From NCBI GenBank assembly GCA_025399215.1, contig MU621221.1, positions 1 through 47,800 of the forward strand: DNA of 47,800 bases. Direction: 5' to 3'. A program made the translations under genes and the position numbers. Source of the stretch: Globomyces pollinis-pini (taxonomy: Eukaryota > Chytridiomycota > Chytridiomycetes > Rhizophydiales > Globomycetaceae). Shown piece after piece: positions 11,384 through 21,712 of this stretch. How positions within the stretch are numbered: position 1 is the first letter of the stretch; every line of letters begins with the position of its first letter. The notes under the pieces were generated by a model. The model saw nothing but the letters and a program-made list of their open reading frames with translations, made no database searches and was not told the origin of the DNA.

Positions 11384-12200
11384 ATGTTCAAAATGTGTGG
11401 TCTATCCGTTGTTACATTAATCCTCCTCTTTATTGGACAAGTATTTGCCGTAGGAAAAGTTGAGATCAGTAGCACCGAAATTCGAGGAACTAAAGTCAGA
11501 TTTGCATCTATCGGTTCAAAAGTTTTCGATACAGTCATTTTTGCAATTCCTGGTAAAGAAACCACGATTCAGGATATGACTTTGGGTGTGTACAATGCAG
11601 CGTCAAAAGGAGGGTGCTCAAACAGAGTTAAAGTAATTACAGTTGATTTTGGAAAAACGCCGTACAATTTACTAGGTCGTAAGTTGATTGGTGAATTGCA
11701 GTTAAACGTTGTGATGGATAAAATGGTCAAAAAGTATGGCAGAGGTAAGAAGGTGGTTCTAGTAGGATTTTCTAAAGGGGCACAAGCTATCCAACGTAAG
11801 ATTGATCTTTTTGATATTGTTAGGATACAGTTTAGTACACAAAATAACAGGTCAAAAAAAGTTTCTTTTGGGGTGTGCTTCTTCATGGACTTTTTTGGAT
11901 GAAAAGGTAAATTGGAAGTATGGATTAAGAAACTTTCCACCTCCGTTCGATGTAAAATCGATTGTACCACATGCGCGAAAGAACGAATACTTGATTGTAT
12001 GTGGATCTGAAGACAAGGGCAGTTCAGACAACAGTAAGGAAGCAAAGGCACAAGGAGCAGGCCGAATAGACCGTGCCAAGTCACTACTAAAGAATCTAGC
12101 TAGCAAAAAAGTGAAAGCCAACATGAGAATAGCCAAAGGGGTAGGACATAATGCCGCAAAGGTATTTGAAAAGACGGCAGGAAAGTACATCTGTTCCTAA
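11384..12200 (+). CDS. Secreted cutinase-like serine hydrolase A
   Basis: The product is about 262 residues after removal of a 28-nt intron (11796-11823), which is required to keep the frame. An N-terminal signal peptide (MFKMCGLSVVTLILLFIGQ) is followed by an alpha/beta-hydrolase core with nucleophile elbow VVLVGFSKGAQ (G-x-S-x-G), an acidic region CGSEDKGSSDNS, and a late histidine in GVGHNAAKVFE. Together these suggest a Ser-Asp-His triad. Cysteines in GGCSNR, GCASSW and at the C-terminus could form disulfides. Cutinases and related esterases hydrolyse polyester or lipid esters outside the cell; the substrate here is unknown. It is paralogous to the gene at 12953 in the same orientation. 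Confidence 0.7.
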
Positions 12201-12443
12201 GTACAATACTTAAATATACTGTTTCTGCTCCAAGTAAAGCGTTTACCAATTGTTCTATTTAGTAACGACAAGTAAATGCTGTCTTTACAGACTGAGATAC
12301 TCATTGGCAGACTCTTACATTAATAAACGACAACAATCATTACTAGCTATTACACTGAATTTATTTTCATCTGTCATCCAAGTATGCTTGTTTGAATGAA
12401 TAATGAAGAAACCGACTGGTTGTTTATTCAGATTGAATAATAG

Positions 12444-12776
12444 TTACCAAGCTAGTCGTTTCGCAGGTCGTGACTCAAATGAATCTTCCTGATTTCGACC
12501 AAAATGTAGATCTTCTTTAAAATACGATATTGATTCCCAGAAAACAATAGCACCAAGAGAGTCTCCACACACTATCACACCTCTAATTGATTGTAGATAC
12601 TTTACCAGTTTGTTTCTCCCTTTCATAGAGTTATTTGCGATATTGAGTAAGGTTGTGACTTCTCCATTTGGCATCTGAATCTTCACATTTGCCAGATTAG
12701 ATACAGAAGTCGATTGTTGTAAATGTGTTTTAATCTGGTGTAAGACAAGCGGAGATATTTCGGTCGCCATTCTCAT
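12444..12776 (-). CDS. Small hypothetical protein
   Basis: This is a single-exon frame of 110 residues lying between two cutinase-like paralogues on the opposite strand. It starts MRMATEISPLVLHQIKTHL; the third residue is an alternative Met. It has a regular alternation of hydrophobic and polar residues (VKIQMPNGEVTTLLNI, GVIVCGDSLGAIVFWESISY) that suggests a small alpha/beta or beta-rich fold. I do not recognise the family. An Lsm-like fold was considered but is not supported well enough to state. Confidence 0.5.
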   Translation of the reverse strand: MRMATEISPLVLHQIKTHLQQSTSVSNLANVKIQMPNGEVTTLLNIANNSMKGRNKLVKYLQSIRGVIVCGDSLGAIVFWESISYFKEDLHFGRNQEDSFESRPAKRLAW

Positions 12777-12952
12777 TTATTTGTGAAACTCGAAACTTTC
12801 AAGACCATCGCGAATTACCCGCTGGGAAGTATCACTTGCTCAAAAAAATTACTTAAATGAAGAGATACCCACCTAATGTTTCAAAAGATCCATAATTTGT
12901 TACAAGTTAGTTGTGGCAATGTTGTATTTAAACAGGGACCTATAAATTCACA

Positions 12953-13765
12953 ATGGTCAAAATGCAAATTTTATCTATTGTACTGTCATCCCTATTGCTA
13001 ATTGGACAATCGTCAGGTCAAGTAGTGATTAGTACCACCAGAATCCGAGGAACATCAGTTTCGTTTGCATCACTTGGACCAGAAACGTATGACACAGCTG
13101 TATTTGCAATCCCTGGGCAAGAAACGACAGTTGAAGACATGACTTTAGGTGTATTTACCGCAGTTACAAATGGTGGTTGCTCAAATCGGACTAAAGTGTT
13201 TACAGTTGATTTTGGCGATACATCGTATAATTTACTTGATCGACAACTTATTGGAGAGTTGGAACTAAATGATGTGATGGATGGGATGGTCAAGAAGTTT
13301 GGGAAAGGTAGAAAGGTAGTTTTAGCTGGGTTTTCCAAAGGAGCACAAGCTATTCAACGTAAGATAGAGGGTAATTTAACATCATTAGGATACAGTTTAG
13401 TACACAAAGTGCAGGGACAAAGAAAGTTTTTGATAGGATGTGCATCTTCTTGGACATTTTTAGACAGAAATGTAGAATGGAAATATGGATTAAACAATTT
13501 TCCAAGTAAATTTGATTTGGAAGCAATCGTACCATTGGTACAGACAAATGAATATCTAATTGCATGCGGATCCAAAGATAATGGTAGTTCAGACAACAGT
13601 GAAGAAGCATTAGCTCAAGGGGCAGGGAGAGTAGAACGCGCCAAATCATTAATGAACAATCTAGTAAACAATGGTGTGAAAGTCAGCATGAAGATGGCTA
13701 ACGGGGTTGGACATAATGCTGGTAAAGTGTTTGAAGGGACCGCTGGAGAGTACATTTGCTCATGA
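12953..13765 (+). CDS. Secreted cutinase-like serine hydrolase B
   Basis: This paralogue of the 11384 gene has a signal peptide (MVKMQILSIVLSSLLLIGQ), nucleophile elbow VVLAGFSKGAQ, acidic region CGSKDNGSSDNSEE, histidine in NGVGHNAGKVFE and the same C-terminal cysteine. The frame is open throughout (270 residues). However, 13359-13388 begins GTAAG and ends TTAG at exactly the position of the intron in copy A. It is 30 nt long, a multiple of three, and lacks a stop. If it is spliced the product is 260 residues and aligns with copy A without a gap. The role is extracellular ester hydrolysis, substrate unknown. AATAAA motifs follow the stop. Confidence 0.7.
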   Translation: MVKMQILSIVLSSLLLIGQSSGQVVISTTRIRGTSVSFASLGPETYDTAVFAIPGQETTVEDMTLGVFTAVTNGGCSNRTKVFTVDFGDTSYNLLDRQLIGELELNDVMDGMVKKFGKGRKVVLAGFSKGAQAIQRKIEGNLTSLGYSLVHKVQGQRKFLIGCASSWTFLDRNVEWKYGLNNFPSKFDLEAIVPLVQTNEYLIACGSKDNGSSDNSEEALAQGAGRVERAKSLMNNLVNNGVKVSMKMANGVGHNAGKVFEGTAGEYICS

Positions 13766-14062
13766 GTTCAATAAAATAAAGTCAACAATATTACATCATT
13801 GTGACAGTATCAAAGACCATCATTTAACAGTAATGTAGTACACAAAACTTATGTAATGTGTGAAGCCGGTTTATAATTCTACCCCTACTTTATAATGGTT
13901 ACATGAGTATGTACCGTACACAGATACTATGAATAGTACTCAAATACCAGAAGTGCTAATTGACCAAGCGGAGTATCATTGGTGACGATCCTAATATAGC
14001 ATTCGCAAAGTCATGGGGTTTGTTTTTTATTCGGTGAACTCCACTCTCCACTTTTCTTTCTA

Positions 14063-15570
14063 ATGTCCCTCTTGGCAAAATCTATTCGTGCTCTTCGTCC
14101 AGCTCTGGCTCGCTCCGCTAGGTTTGCTTAGCATCTAACAATTGTAGACCTTTCGCTTCTTCTTCATTATTGCGTGAAGGTTTCCAAGGTCAAATCCCAG
14201 ATTTACACACTCTCACTGAAGGTTTGCCCTTATATCTCTCATTGTATTAGAGGAACAAATGTTTAAAGATGCTGGTTTGTTGACTTTTACTCAACTGTTT
14301 AGTCACTAAATTCTCTACTGAAGTCCTTGCTCCTCGAGTTCGTGACCAAGATGAAGTACTTGTTTCTCCTTTAACCATCTAGAATGAATTGGCTGATCCA
14401 GAAATCATTAAAGCTTTGTTCGATAATGGTTTGATGGGATTGGAAGTCTCTGCCGATTTGGGTGGGGCTGAAGCTTCATTCATGGCTGCTATTCTCACTA
14501 TTGAAGGTATTTCATTTTAATTTACTAATACGTGTAGAAATGTCAAAAGTTGATCCTTCTATCGCCGTCATTTGTGATGTCCACAATACTCTTGTTAACA
14601 CCATGTTGAAAGACTATGGAACTCAAGAACAAAAGGAAAAGTATCTTGCACCATTAGCCACTTCTAAGGTACCGATTCTTTTCATTAATAGCCAGCTCGG
14701 ATCATTCTGTTTGTCTGAAGCCGGTTCTGGTTCTGATGCTTTCGCTTTGAAGAGCAGAGCCACCAAGGACGGAAACAAGTGGATTCTTAATGGATCTAAA
14801 ATGTAACTTTTATTTATTATTAATCTCTAGGTGGATTACCAACTCCTATGAAGCAGAAACTTTCTTAATTTTTGCTAATGTAGACCCATCCAAAGGATAC
14901 AAAGGTATAGCACATAACTTTTTGATTTTAGGAATCACATGTTTCATTGTTGAAAAGGATATGGGAGTTAAGATTGCCAAGAAGGAAAAGAAAGTAAGTA
15001 CTTACTTTCGATTTATGTATTTAGCTTGGTATTCGATCTTCTTCTACTTGTGTCATCTCCTTTGATGACATCGAAGTTCCTGAGGAAAACGTTTTGGGAG
15101 AAATTGGACAAGGTTATAAATATGCCATTCGTATTTTGAATGAAGGCCGTATTGGTATTGCTGCCCAAATGATTGGTTTGGCCCAAGGTGCTGTCGATTC
15201 TGCTTTACCATACACTTTCCAAAGAAAACAATTTGGCCAACTCATTGGTGATTTCCAAGGAATGCAATTCCAAATGGCACAAATCCAAACTGAGATTGAA
15301 GCTGCAAGATTAATGACTTATAATGCTGCTCGTCTAAAAGAACAAGGAAAGCCTTTCATTATGGAAGCTGCCATGTGTAAATTATATGCTGGACAAGTTG
15401 CCAAGAGAGCATCCGCTATGGCCATTGAATGGTGTGGTGGTGTAGGATTTACCAGAGATTTGCCAGTTGAAAAATACTACCGTGATTGTATGATTGGACA
15501 AATTTACGAAGGTACCTCAAACATTCAACTTCAAACTATTGCCAAGTTACTTCGACCAAAGTATGCTTGA
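14063..15570 (+). CDS. Mitochondrial short/branched-chain acyl-CoA dehydrogenase, copy 1
   Basis: Nine introns of 26-31 nt yield 417 residues. The N-terminus ([20 protein letters not shown]) is basic and hydroxylated like a mitochondrial presequence. The core follows [26 protein letters not shown] (FAD/substrate binding), [98 protein letters not shown] and [12 protein letters not shown], whose Glu is the catalytic base position in this subfamily. It oxidises short or 2-methyl-branched acyl-CoA in fatty acid or isoleucine breakdown, passing electrons to ETF. Its paralogue is at 16747, with a convergent Yth1 gene between. Confidence 0.9.
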
Positions 15571-15619
15571 GTTTAATAAATTCTCAATGGATCACATTTA
15601 TTAATAATTTTTTCTCAGT

Positions 15620-16419
15620 TTACATTCCATGATTTTGATTTTTTGGACAGTGATTTGCGTAATGACCATTTTCACCACATTTGTAACAAGTAATATCATT
15701 TAACGACCTATAATTTCCTGAATGTTGACGATCCCTATTTTGATTTTGATACTGCTGTTGCTCCTGCATCATTTCATTATCTCCTTGGATAGGTGGTAGA
15801 TCTGACATGTTGGGTAGCTCAAACTTTGGATGACCAAAGGTGCAATTAGCACCATTTGGACAAAATCCAGTGACATACTAAACGTTAAATTATAAGGATG
15901 ATTACGTTTGGACATGCAGCAGCTCTAGTATGTTTATGACGACAATCTGCTCTAAAAATAACAGTTAATCTAAGATGTTATACCCATGTTTACACTAAAA
16001 AAAATGAGTTAATAAATGATTACAAATCCACGAGCGTACCAAGGACATTCCTTTACTTTACTTTCAGGATCAATATGAAGATATTGACATTCAGGATTAG
16101 TACATTCACCTAATTTAGCAAAAAACCAACATTCAGGCATCTTTTTTAAATTATATTCATGTAAGAATTCACATAATTCCCCTTTTTTACATAATCCTCT
16201 TAACCAATGTTTACAAACGACTAATTTTGTTTTTGAAGGATGCTTATAAGCACATCTTGAACCCATTCGACATTGATTTCGTAAATAATATTGACAAACT
16301 TCTTGAGTTAGTGGTTTGGTTAGACTGATTCCTAGTTGATTTGTAACGAAATCTTCGAATTCGAATTTAGTTGTTTCTGGAATTTGAAATAGATAGTTGT
16401 GATCAATTGTGATTGTCAT
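15620..16419 (-). CDS. mRNA 3'-end processing factor Yth1/CPSF30 (CPSF4-like)
   Basis: Three introns (28, 29 and 32 nt) join four exons into 236 residues. Five CCCH zinc fingers follow in order: CQYYLRNQCRMGSRCAYKH, CKHWLRGLCKKGELCEFLH, CWFFAKLGECTNPECQYLH, CPWYARGFCKHGADCRHKH and CPNYVTGFCPNGANCTFGH. A C-terminal CCHC zinc knuckle (CYKCGENGHYANHC), present in animal CPSF4 but not in yeast Yth1, completes the protein. This subunit of the cleavage and polyadenylation factor binds the AAUAAA signal. The start at 16419 (MTITIDHNYLFQIPETTKFE) matches homologues; an in-frame ATG at 16470 would add 17 residues. The 3' end lies 49 bp from the convergent dehydrogenase gene. Confidence 0.93.
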
Positions 16420-16586
16420 TTTCTTTGATAAATTTTCACACTTGAATTTTAATGGAAATGAATGACACACATAGAAATGAAATGAATAGTTTATGGATAT
16501 ATGTTTAACGTTCAGATGAGATATGATTTTAAAAATGATAATTTTTTAATGTGTGGATTTCATGGAATACTATTCAAATCACGATC

Positions 16587-16682
16587 TTCAATTAGAATTT
16601 CTTTCATATGCAATTCAATTAGAATTTCTTTCATATGTAACATTAAATAGCATAGTCTTGTCATTAAATAGCATAAGTCTTG
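16587..16682. repeat. Two consecutive direct duplications in a divergent promoter
   Basis: A 24-bp unit (starting TTCAATTAGAATT, ending CATATG) occurs at 16587-16610 and again at 16614-16637. It is followed by a 21-22-bp unit (CATTAAATAGCAT...GTCTTG) at 16641-16661 and 16662-16682, which differs by one base insertion. They lie in the 327-bp space between the divergent Yth1 and acyl-CoA dehydrogenase copy 2 starts. The rest of the spacer shows no coding signal. Confidence 0.8.
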
Positions 16683-16746
16683 TGATGATAAAGTGGGGGA
16701 ATTGAGGTGGTACAACACTCAATTCCATTCTTTACTTTTTTTTAAA

Positions 16747-18256
16747 ATGAACAGAATCTGGAAATATTCTTCAAAATCTATTCAAAATTTGAAATTAAAT
16801 CGTTCCTTTTCAATCACTTCAAAATGTTTAGAAGGTCAATTACCTTCATTACATTCTTTTACTGAAGGTTAATCGATTAACTATCTAATGCATTATAGAG
16901 GAAAATATGTTTAGGGAAGCTGTCGCAAAATTTGCTAAAGATGTCATTGGTCCAAAAGTTAGAAGTATGGATGAGGTTGGAATTATCTCAGATTCATTAA
17001 TTCTTTAGAATGAAATGATGGACAAGGAAATCTTACAAGGTTTATTTGATAATGGAGTATGGAATTCATTAATGTTTGATACTTTTTTAGTTGATGGGAT
17101 TGGAAGTTTCTTCTGAACTTGGTGGTGCTGAAGCTTCGTTTACTTCTGCTATTGTTACAATTGAAGGTACACATATGTATTACGTTGATTGTCATAGAAT
17201 TGGCTAAAGTGGATCCTGGTGTTAGTGCAACCGTTGACGTTCACAATACCACTGTACAAACAATGTTCAAGAACTATGCCACTAAAGAACAGGCTTTAAA
17301 GTATGCAGCACCATTAGCCACATCCAAGGTGATTATTTTTGTATTTGACTCAAAACTAGTTGGGATCTTTCTGTTTGTCTGAAGCTGGTTCTGGTTCCGA
17401 TGCTTTCGCTCTTAAGACTAGAGCTGTTAAAGAGGGAAACAAATGGATTCTCAATGGATCTAAAATGTAATTCCATAAAGATTAATGAAAGGTGGATTAC
17501 CAACTCTTACGAAGCAGACACGTTCTTGGTCTTTGCTAATGTAGACCCATCCAAAGGATACAAAGGTATGACACATAGTGGTTGATTGTAGGGATTACAT
17601 GTTTCATTGTTGAAAAGGATATGGGTATCAAGGTTGCCAAGAAGGAAAAGAAGGTAATTCAATAACATTAACAATCAGCTTGGTATTAGATGCTCTTCTA
17701 CTTGTGTCATTTCCCTTGATAATGTTGAAGTTCCAGAAGAAAATGTTTTGGGAGAGATTGGAAAGGGGTACAAATACGCGATCTCTATTTTGAACGAGGG
17801 CCGAATCGGTATTGGTGCACAAATGGTTGGTTTGGCCCAAGGTGCAATTGATTCTGCTTTACCATACACTTTCCAAAGAAAACAATTTGGCCAACTCATT
17901 GGTGATTTCCAAGGAATGCAATTTCAAATGGCACAAATCCAAACAGAAATTGAGGCTGCCAGATTAATGACTTATAATGCTGCACGTAGAAAAGAACAAG
18001 GAAAGCCTTTCATTATGGAGGCAGCCATGTGTAAACTCTTTTCCGCCCAAGTTGCCAAGAAAGCATCCGCTATGGCCATTGAATGGTGTGGTGGTGTAGG
18101 ATTTACTAGAGATTTGCCAGTTGAAAAGTTTTATCGTGATGCTATGGTTGGACAAATATACGAGGTAATGATAGTGTTGTATAGTTAATATGTTAGGGAA
18201 CTTCAAATATCCAATTGCAAACGATTGCCAAATTACTTCGACCAAAATACGCATAA
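16747..18256 (+). CDS. Mitochondrial short/branched-chain acyl-CoA dehydrogenase, copy 2
   Basis: Nine introns of 25-34 nt give 413 residues. The presequence-like start is [20 protein letters not shown]. The enzyme core repeats copy 1: [109 protein letters not shown], and the catalytic-Glu segment [12 protein letters not shown]. Most intron positions are shared with copy 1, but copy 2 has an extra intron inside IYE/GTSN, and copy 1 has an extra one in the presequence. The 3' halves of the two genes are nearly identical at DNA level in places. It has the same predicted reaction as copy 1; division of labour is unknown. Confidence 0.9.
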
Positions 18257-18410
18257 ATATTTTTTGTACGATAATATATATATTCGTATATCAATTGAGT
18301 TAATTTACACTTTGATATTTCATTGCATAGATCTTATAATTGAAAGTGTTGATAATGTAGGTGACGTAATCTTCAAAGGATAACGACAAATCTTCTTCAT
18401 TACAGACATT

Positions 18411-19187
18411 ATGGGGGCAGGTCAAAGTTCTACAGAGGTTCCCAAGCAAACTGTGAACCGTACTCAACATTCACCAGTTCCACCACCAACGAAATTGGTA
18501 AAAGGAACGAGTCCAGGAATTGTACCAGAAACCTATCAAACTAAGAGAGAATCTAGCAACAGCAGCAATCTTGGACAATATACACATACTTCAAAAGTAC
18601 ATTCTAAATCATCAAATACAATTCCAACTACAAACGCAAAACCAATTACAAAATCAAAGAGCATCTCTGAATTATTGGCTAATGTAATAGAATTGAAGTA
18701 ACACTTATCCATAACAGAATCATTTTGATACTTTATACCCTTCCAATGAGAAAAATCCCGAAAATTACCATAGTAGCACGTTAGTATCGTCCACAGCCAA
18801 AGAAATCATGGTTGAATCTAAATCAGAACAGAATGCATTTTCCAAAACCGAAACAGATATTTCCAAAAAGATGACATTAAAATCAAAAACAAAACGAGAT
18901 AAACATTTAGAAGATTCTATGGTAGTAACTACAATCTTGATTTATATGTATAGGATGAAATGGCATCTCAAGCATTCGTACCAAGGAATTTTGATCCACA
19001 AAAGTTTAAAATGGCTAACGTGAACGGAGATGAATCTTTGAAATATCCCACATTAGTAACATCTAAACCACTGGTATTTCATAATCATTTATATTAGGAG
19101 CAACAGAAGGTTCCTAATTTTATGGCACCGTCTCTTTTGGATGAAATGGATGAATCATTGATGGATTCTATTTTGGCTAGTGTTTAA
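18411..19187 (+). CDS. Hypothetical protein with possible N-myristoylation signal
   Basis: Introns of 34, 32 and 24 nt join four exons into 228 residues. The start MGAGQSSTEVPKQ has Gly2 and Ser at positions 6-7, as N-myristoylated proteins do. The body is low-complexity, rich in Ser, Thr, Lys and Asn. The C-terminus is acidic and amphipathic: NFMAPSLLDEMDESLMDSIL. I do not recognise a family. A membrane-tethered, largely disordered protein is the most that can be inferred. Confidence 0.6.
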
Positions 19188-19362
19188 CATGTAGTTTAGA
19201 TAATAAACAGAATGTTTGAAACGCGTTTTTTACTGGAAGGATAGTTCAAATAGTTAGTTTAAGATTGAAGGAATATCAACCATCAATAAACCAAATTGGT
19301 TTTCGGTTTTGATCTAGAAAGTGAACCGTGACGCACTTTATCAAAATTCTAGTTCCAGTGGC

Positions 19363-19377
19363 TTAGACCCTGGTTTT
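19363..19377 (+). repeat. 15-bp element complementary to Rpn6 intron 2
   Basis: TTAGACCCTGGTTTT, 33 bp before the Rpn6 start, is the exact reverse complement of 19629-19643 inside the second Rpn6 intron. The intronic copy overlaps the CTAAC branch-point-like motif. Confidence 0.75.
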
Positions 19378-19409
19378 CAATTTGTTTCCAATTTGAATTT
19401 ACTCACGAT

Positions 19410-21002
19410 ATGCCAAGTGCTCAAGATTTACAAACTGCAGAAAGTTTGATTGTGAAAGAACCTGTAAAGGCTGTTGAGAAATTCAAATCAATCTATCAAA
19501 ATACTACTGGTATGGAAGGATTACTAATCATTCTAAAGGAGTAACTGATGAAGATTTAAAAATTAAAGAAACTTGTGTCATTAAATTGGGAGACTTGTAT
19601 CGGGACTTGAAGTATGCATTCTTAAATCAAAACCAGGGTCTAACCATATAGAAAATCTTCAGATTTAGCTACTTTAATTTCTCAATCATTACCATTTCTA
19701 ACTACTATATCAAAAGCTAAAACATCAAAAATTGGTATATATTACAATATCGTTCATAAGATTAGTGAAAACATTGATTGATAACTTTTCCGATATTCCT
19801 GATGCTTTACCTCTTCAAGTGAAGACTTGTAAAGAAACAATTGATTGGGCAGTTGCTGAAAAGAGAATCTTTTTGAGGCAATCATTAGAAACTAGATTAT
19901 GTGCATTGTAATTCACCACTTTTAATGATTTTTCATCATAGATATTTACACAACAAAATGTATTCAGAGTCGTTGGCATTGATTGATCGATTATTGAAGG
20001 AATTGAAACGTCTGGATGACAAAAATGTTTTGATGGAAGTTCAATTACTTGAAAGTTGCGTATATCATGCTTTACGAAATTTACCTAAATCTCGGGTAAT
20101 ATCATATTCTCGTGTTCATTATCCGCTATGTCATTCTCAATATTCTATATCATTCGGAGTTTTAATGTTGTTTTTTAGGCCGCTTTGACATCCGCCAGAA
20201 CATCAGCAAATTCCATATATTGTCCACCATTAATGCAAGCTGCTATTGATTTACAGTCTGGTATTTTGCATGCGGAAGAAAAAGACTACAAGACAGCGTA
20301 ACGCAATCTTTGATTCTCATTCTAGATTTTCATACTTTTACGAAGCAATGGAAAGTTTCACTTCTCAAGAAGACAAACGTGGAATGCTGGGTTTAAAGTA
20401 TATGATGTTGTGTAAAATCATGCTGAATCTCCCTGACGATGTTCACAATATCACCAATGGAAAGTTAGCTATAAAACATTCTGGACCAGATATCGAAGCT
20501 ATGAACGCAATTGCAACTGCTCTTGAACATCGTTCTCTTCAAGAATTTGAACAAGTGTTGCAAAAGTACAAAGCTGGTAGCCTTATATCATTAAACTTTA
20601 GAATTGAGCAATGATGCTATTATTCGTACACATTTGGCGGCATTATATGATAATCTCTTTGAAAAGAATTTGTTGCGTATTATTGAACCATTTTCCAGAG
20701 TGGAAATCAGCCATGTTGCCCAACTAGTTAAACTACCTACTGCTCAAGTTGAAACAAAGTAACTACAGTGTTTTAATTCTTTATAGACTTTCTCAAATGA
20801 TTCTTGATCAAGTTTTCTCGGGTATTTTGGATCAAGGTGCTGGTGGATGTTTGGAAGTATTTGAAGACTCCAAAAATGATGTAAGATTGATTGATACGTT
20901 GACATGAAATAGAAAACTTACGAAGCTAGTTTGGCTACAATTAAAAATATGGAGAACGTTGTTCAATCGCTTTACCATAAAGCTGGAACCCTAAATCTTT
21001 AA
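19410..21002 (+). CDS. 26S proteasome regulatory subunit Rpn6 (PSMD11)
   Basis: Nine introns leave 420 residues, the family's usual size. Conserved stretches include [84 protein letters not shown], and the C-terminal PCI domain ([39 protein letters not shown]). Rpn6 is a TPR-like helical plus PCI-domain lid subunit that clamps the 19S lid to the 20S core. Introns are 25-40 nt except the fifth (20096-20178), which is 83 nt, the longest seen in the window. Intron 2 (40 nt) carries an exact complement to a 5' flanking element. I see no clear PACE box upstream. Confidence 0.95.
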
Positions 21003-21200
21003 GGATTATTTTTCAGTTAATATATGCTATGGTGTGAAACCATGTTGATAGTTTGACTGATCATGAGGATAGATAACGGTTATATATTATGATGGATATC
21101 AACATGAATTCCATTATTGTCATCCACGGATAGATATATCCACCCACTTTCTATAAAACATTTCAAAACTTTGATTTAATTTCCAAACTCCAAAAAGAAA

Positions 21201-21408
21201 ATGAAAATCACATCCATCTTAATTTTATTAACAAGTGCAATTGCACTCCAAACCGAATCAAAACGCGATAGTGTAAGGTAAAACCACCAACATTAATTTT
21301 TTTAGTTCACCAACTGATGAACATATTTATAAACGACAAGAAAAAGCTCCAGAATCTCCAGATGGTGATGATGTTGTTAAAGAAAATATCATTCATGGTC
21401 CAGAATAA
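21201..21408 (+). CDS. Small secreted precursor with Lys-Arg processing sites, 1
   Basis: One 28-nt intron (21278-21305) gives 59 residues. A signal peptide (MKITSILILLTSAIALQ) is followed by TESKR and then by SPTDEHIYKRQEK. Lys-Arg pairs are the cleavage signal of Kex2-type proteases, so two cuts are possible. The remaining C-terminal peptide is acidic (ESPDGDDVVKENIIHGPE) with no cysteine. I recognise no family. It shares its plan with the genes at 21713 and 47496. Pheromone-like, effector or cell-wall roles are open. Confidence 0.6.
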
Positions 21409-21712
21409 CTAAAATCCAATTTCAATAAATTGTGTTTTATTATATTATTGATTCATTGATGATACGTGTGTGGTTTAGTAGACTTATTTGAGGTTCATTT
21501 CTTGGTACATTTAAGAAACCAAGTTTTGGATTGTAGTAATTGTTTTTTTTATCTAAAGTGATGTTATAAACGCGACTTTAAACTCTTTTATGAAGAGATT
21601 GGATGTTGATTGATTTTGTAAATGTAATGGAATGGTAATTTACAAAACTCCACGGCTAGAGTGTAAATTCAATATTATCCACTACAAACTTATTTACATT
21701 CCTTTCATTAAA

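Noticed and set aside
11796..11823. Frameshift or pseudogene in cutinase-like A
   Set aside because: The apparent shift is removed by a normal 28-nt GT-AG intron, and the downstream sequence is fully conserved.
11569..12190. Minus-strand open frames over cutinase-like A (and similar ones over B)
   Set aside because: They are antisense to a clear signal-peptide hydrolase with catalytic motifs and show no independent features.
14063..18256. Biosynthetic gene cluster around the two dehydrogenases
   Set aside because: The neighbours are an mRNA processing factor, proteasome subunit and unknowns; no pathway enzymes or transporter accompany them.
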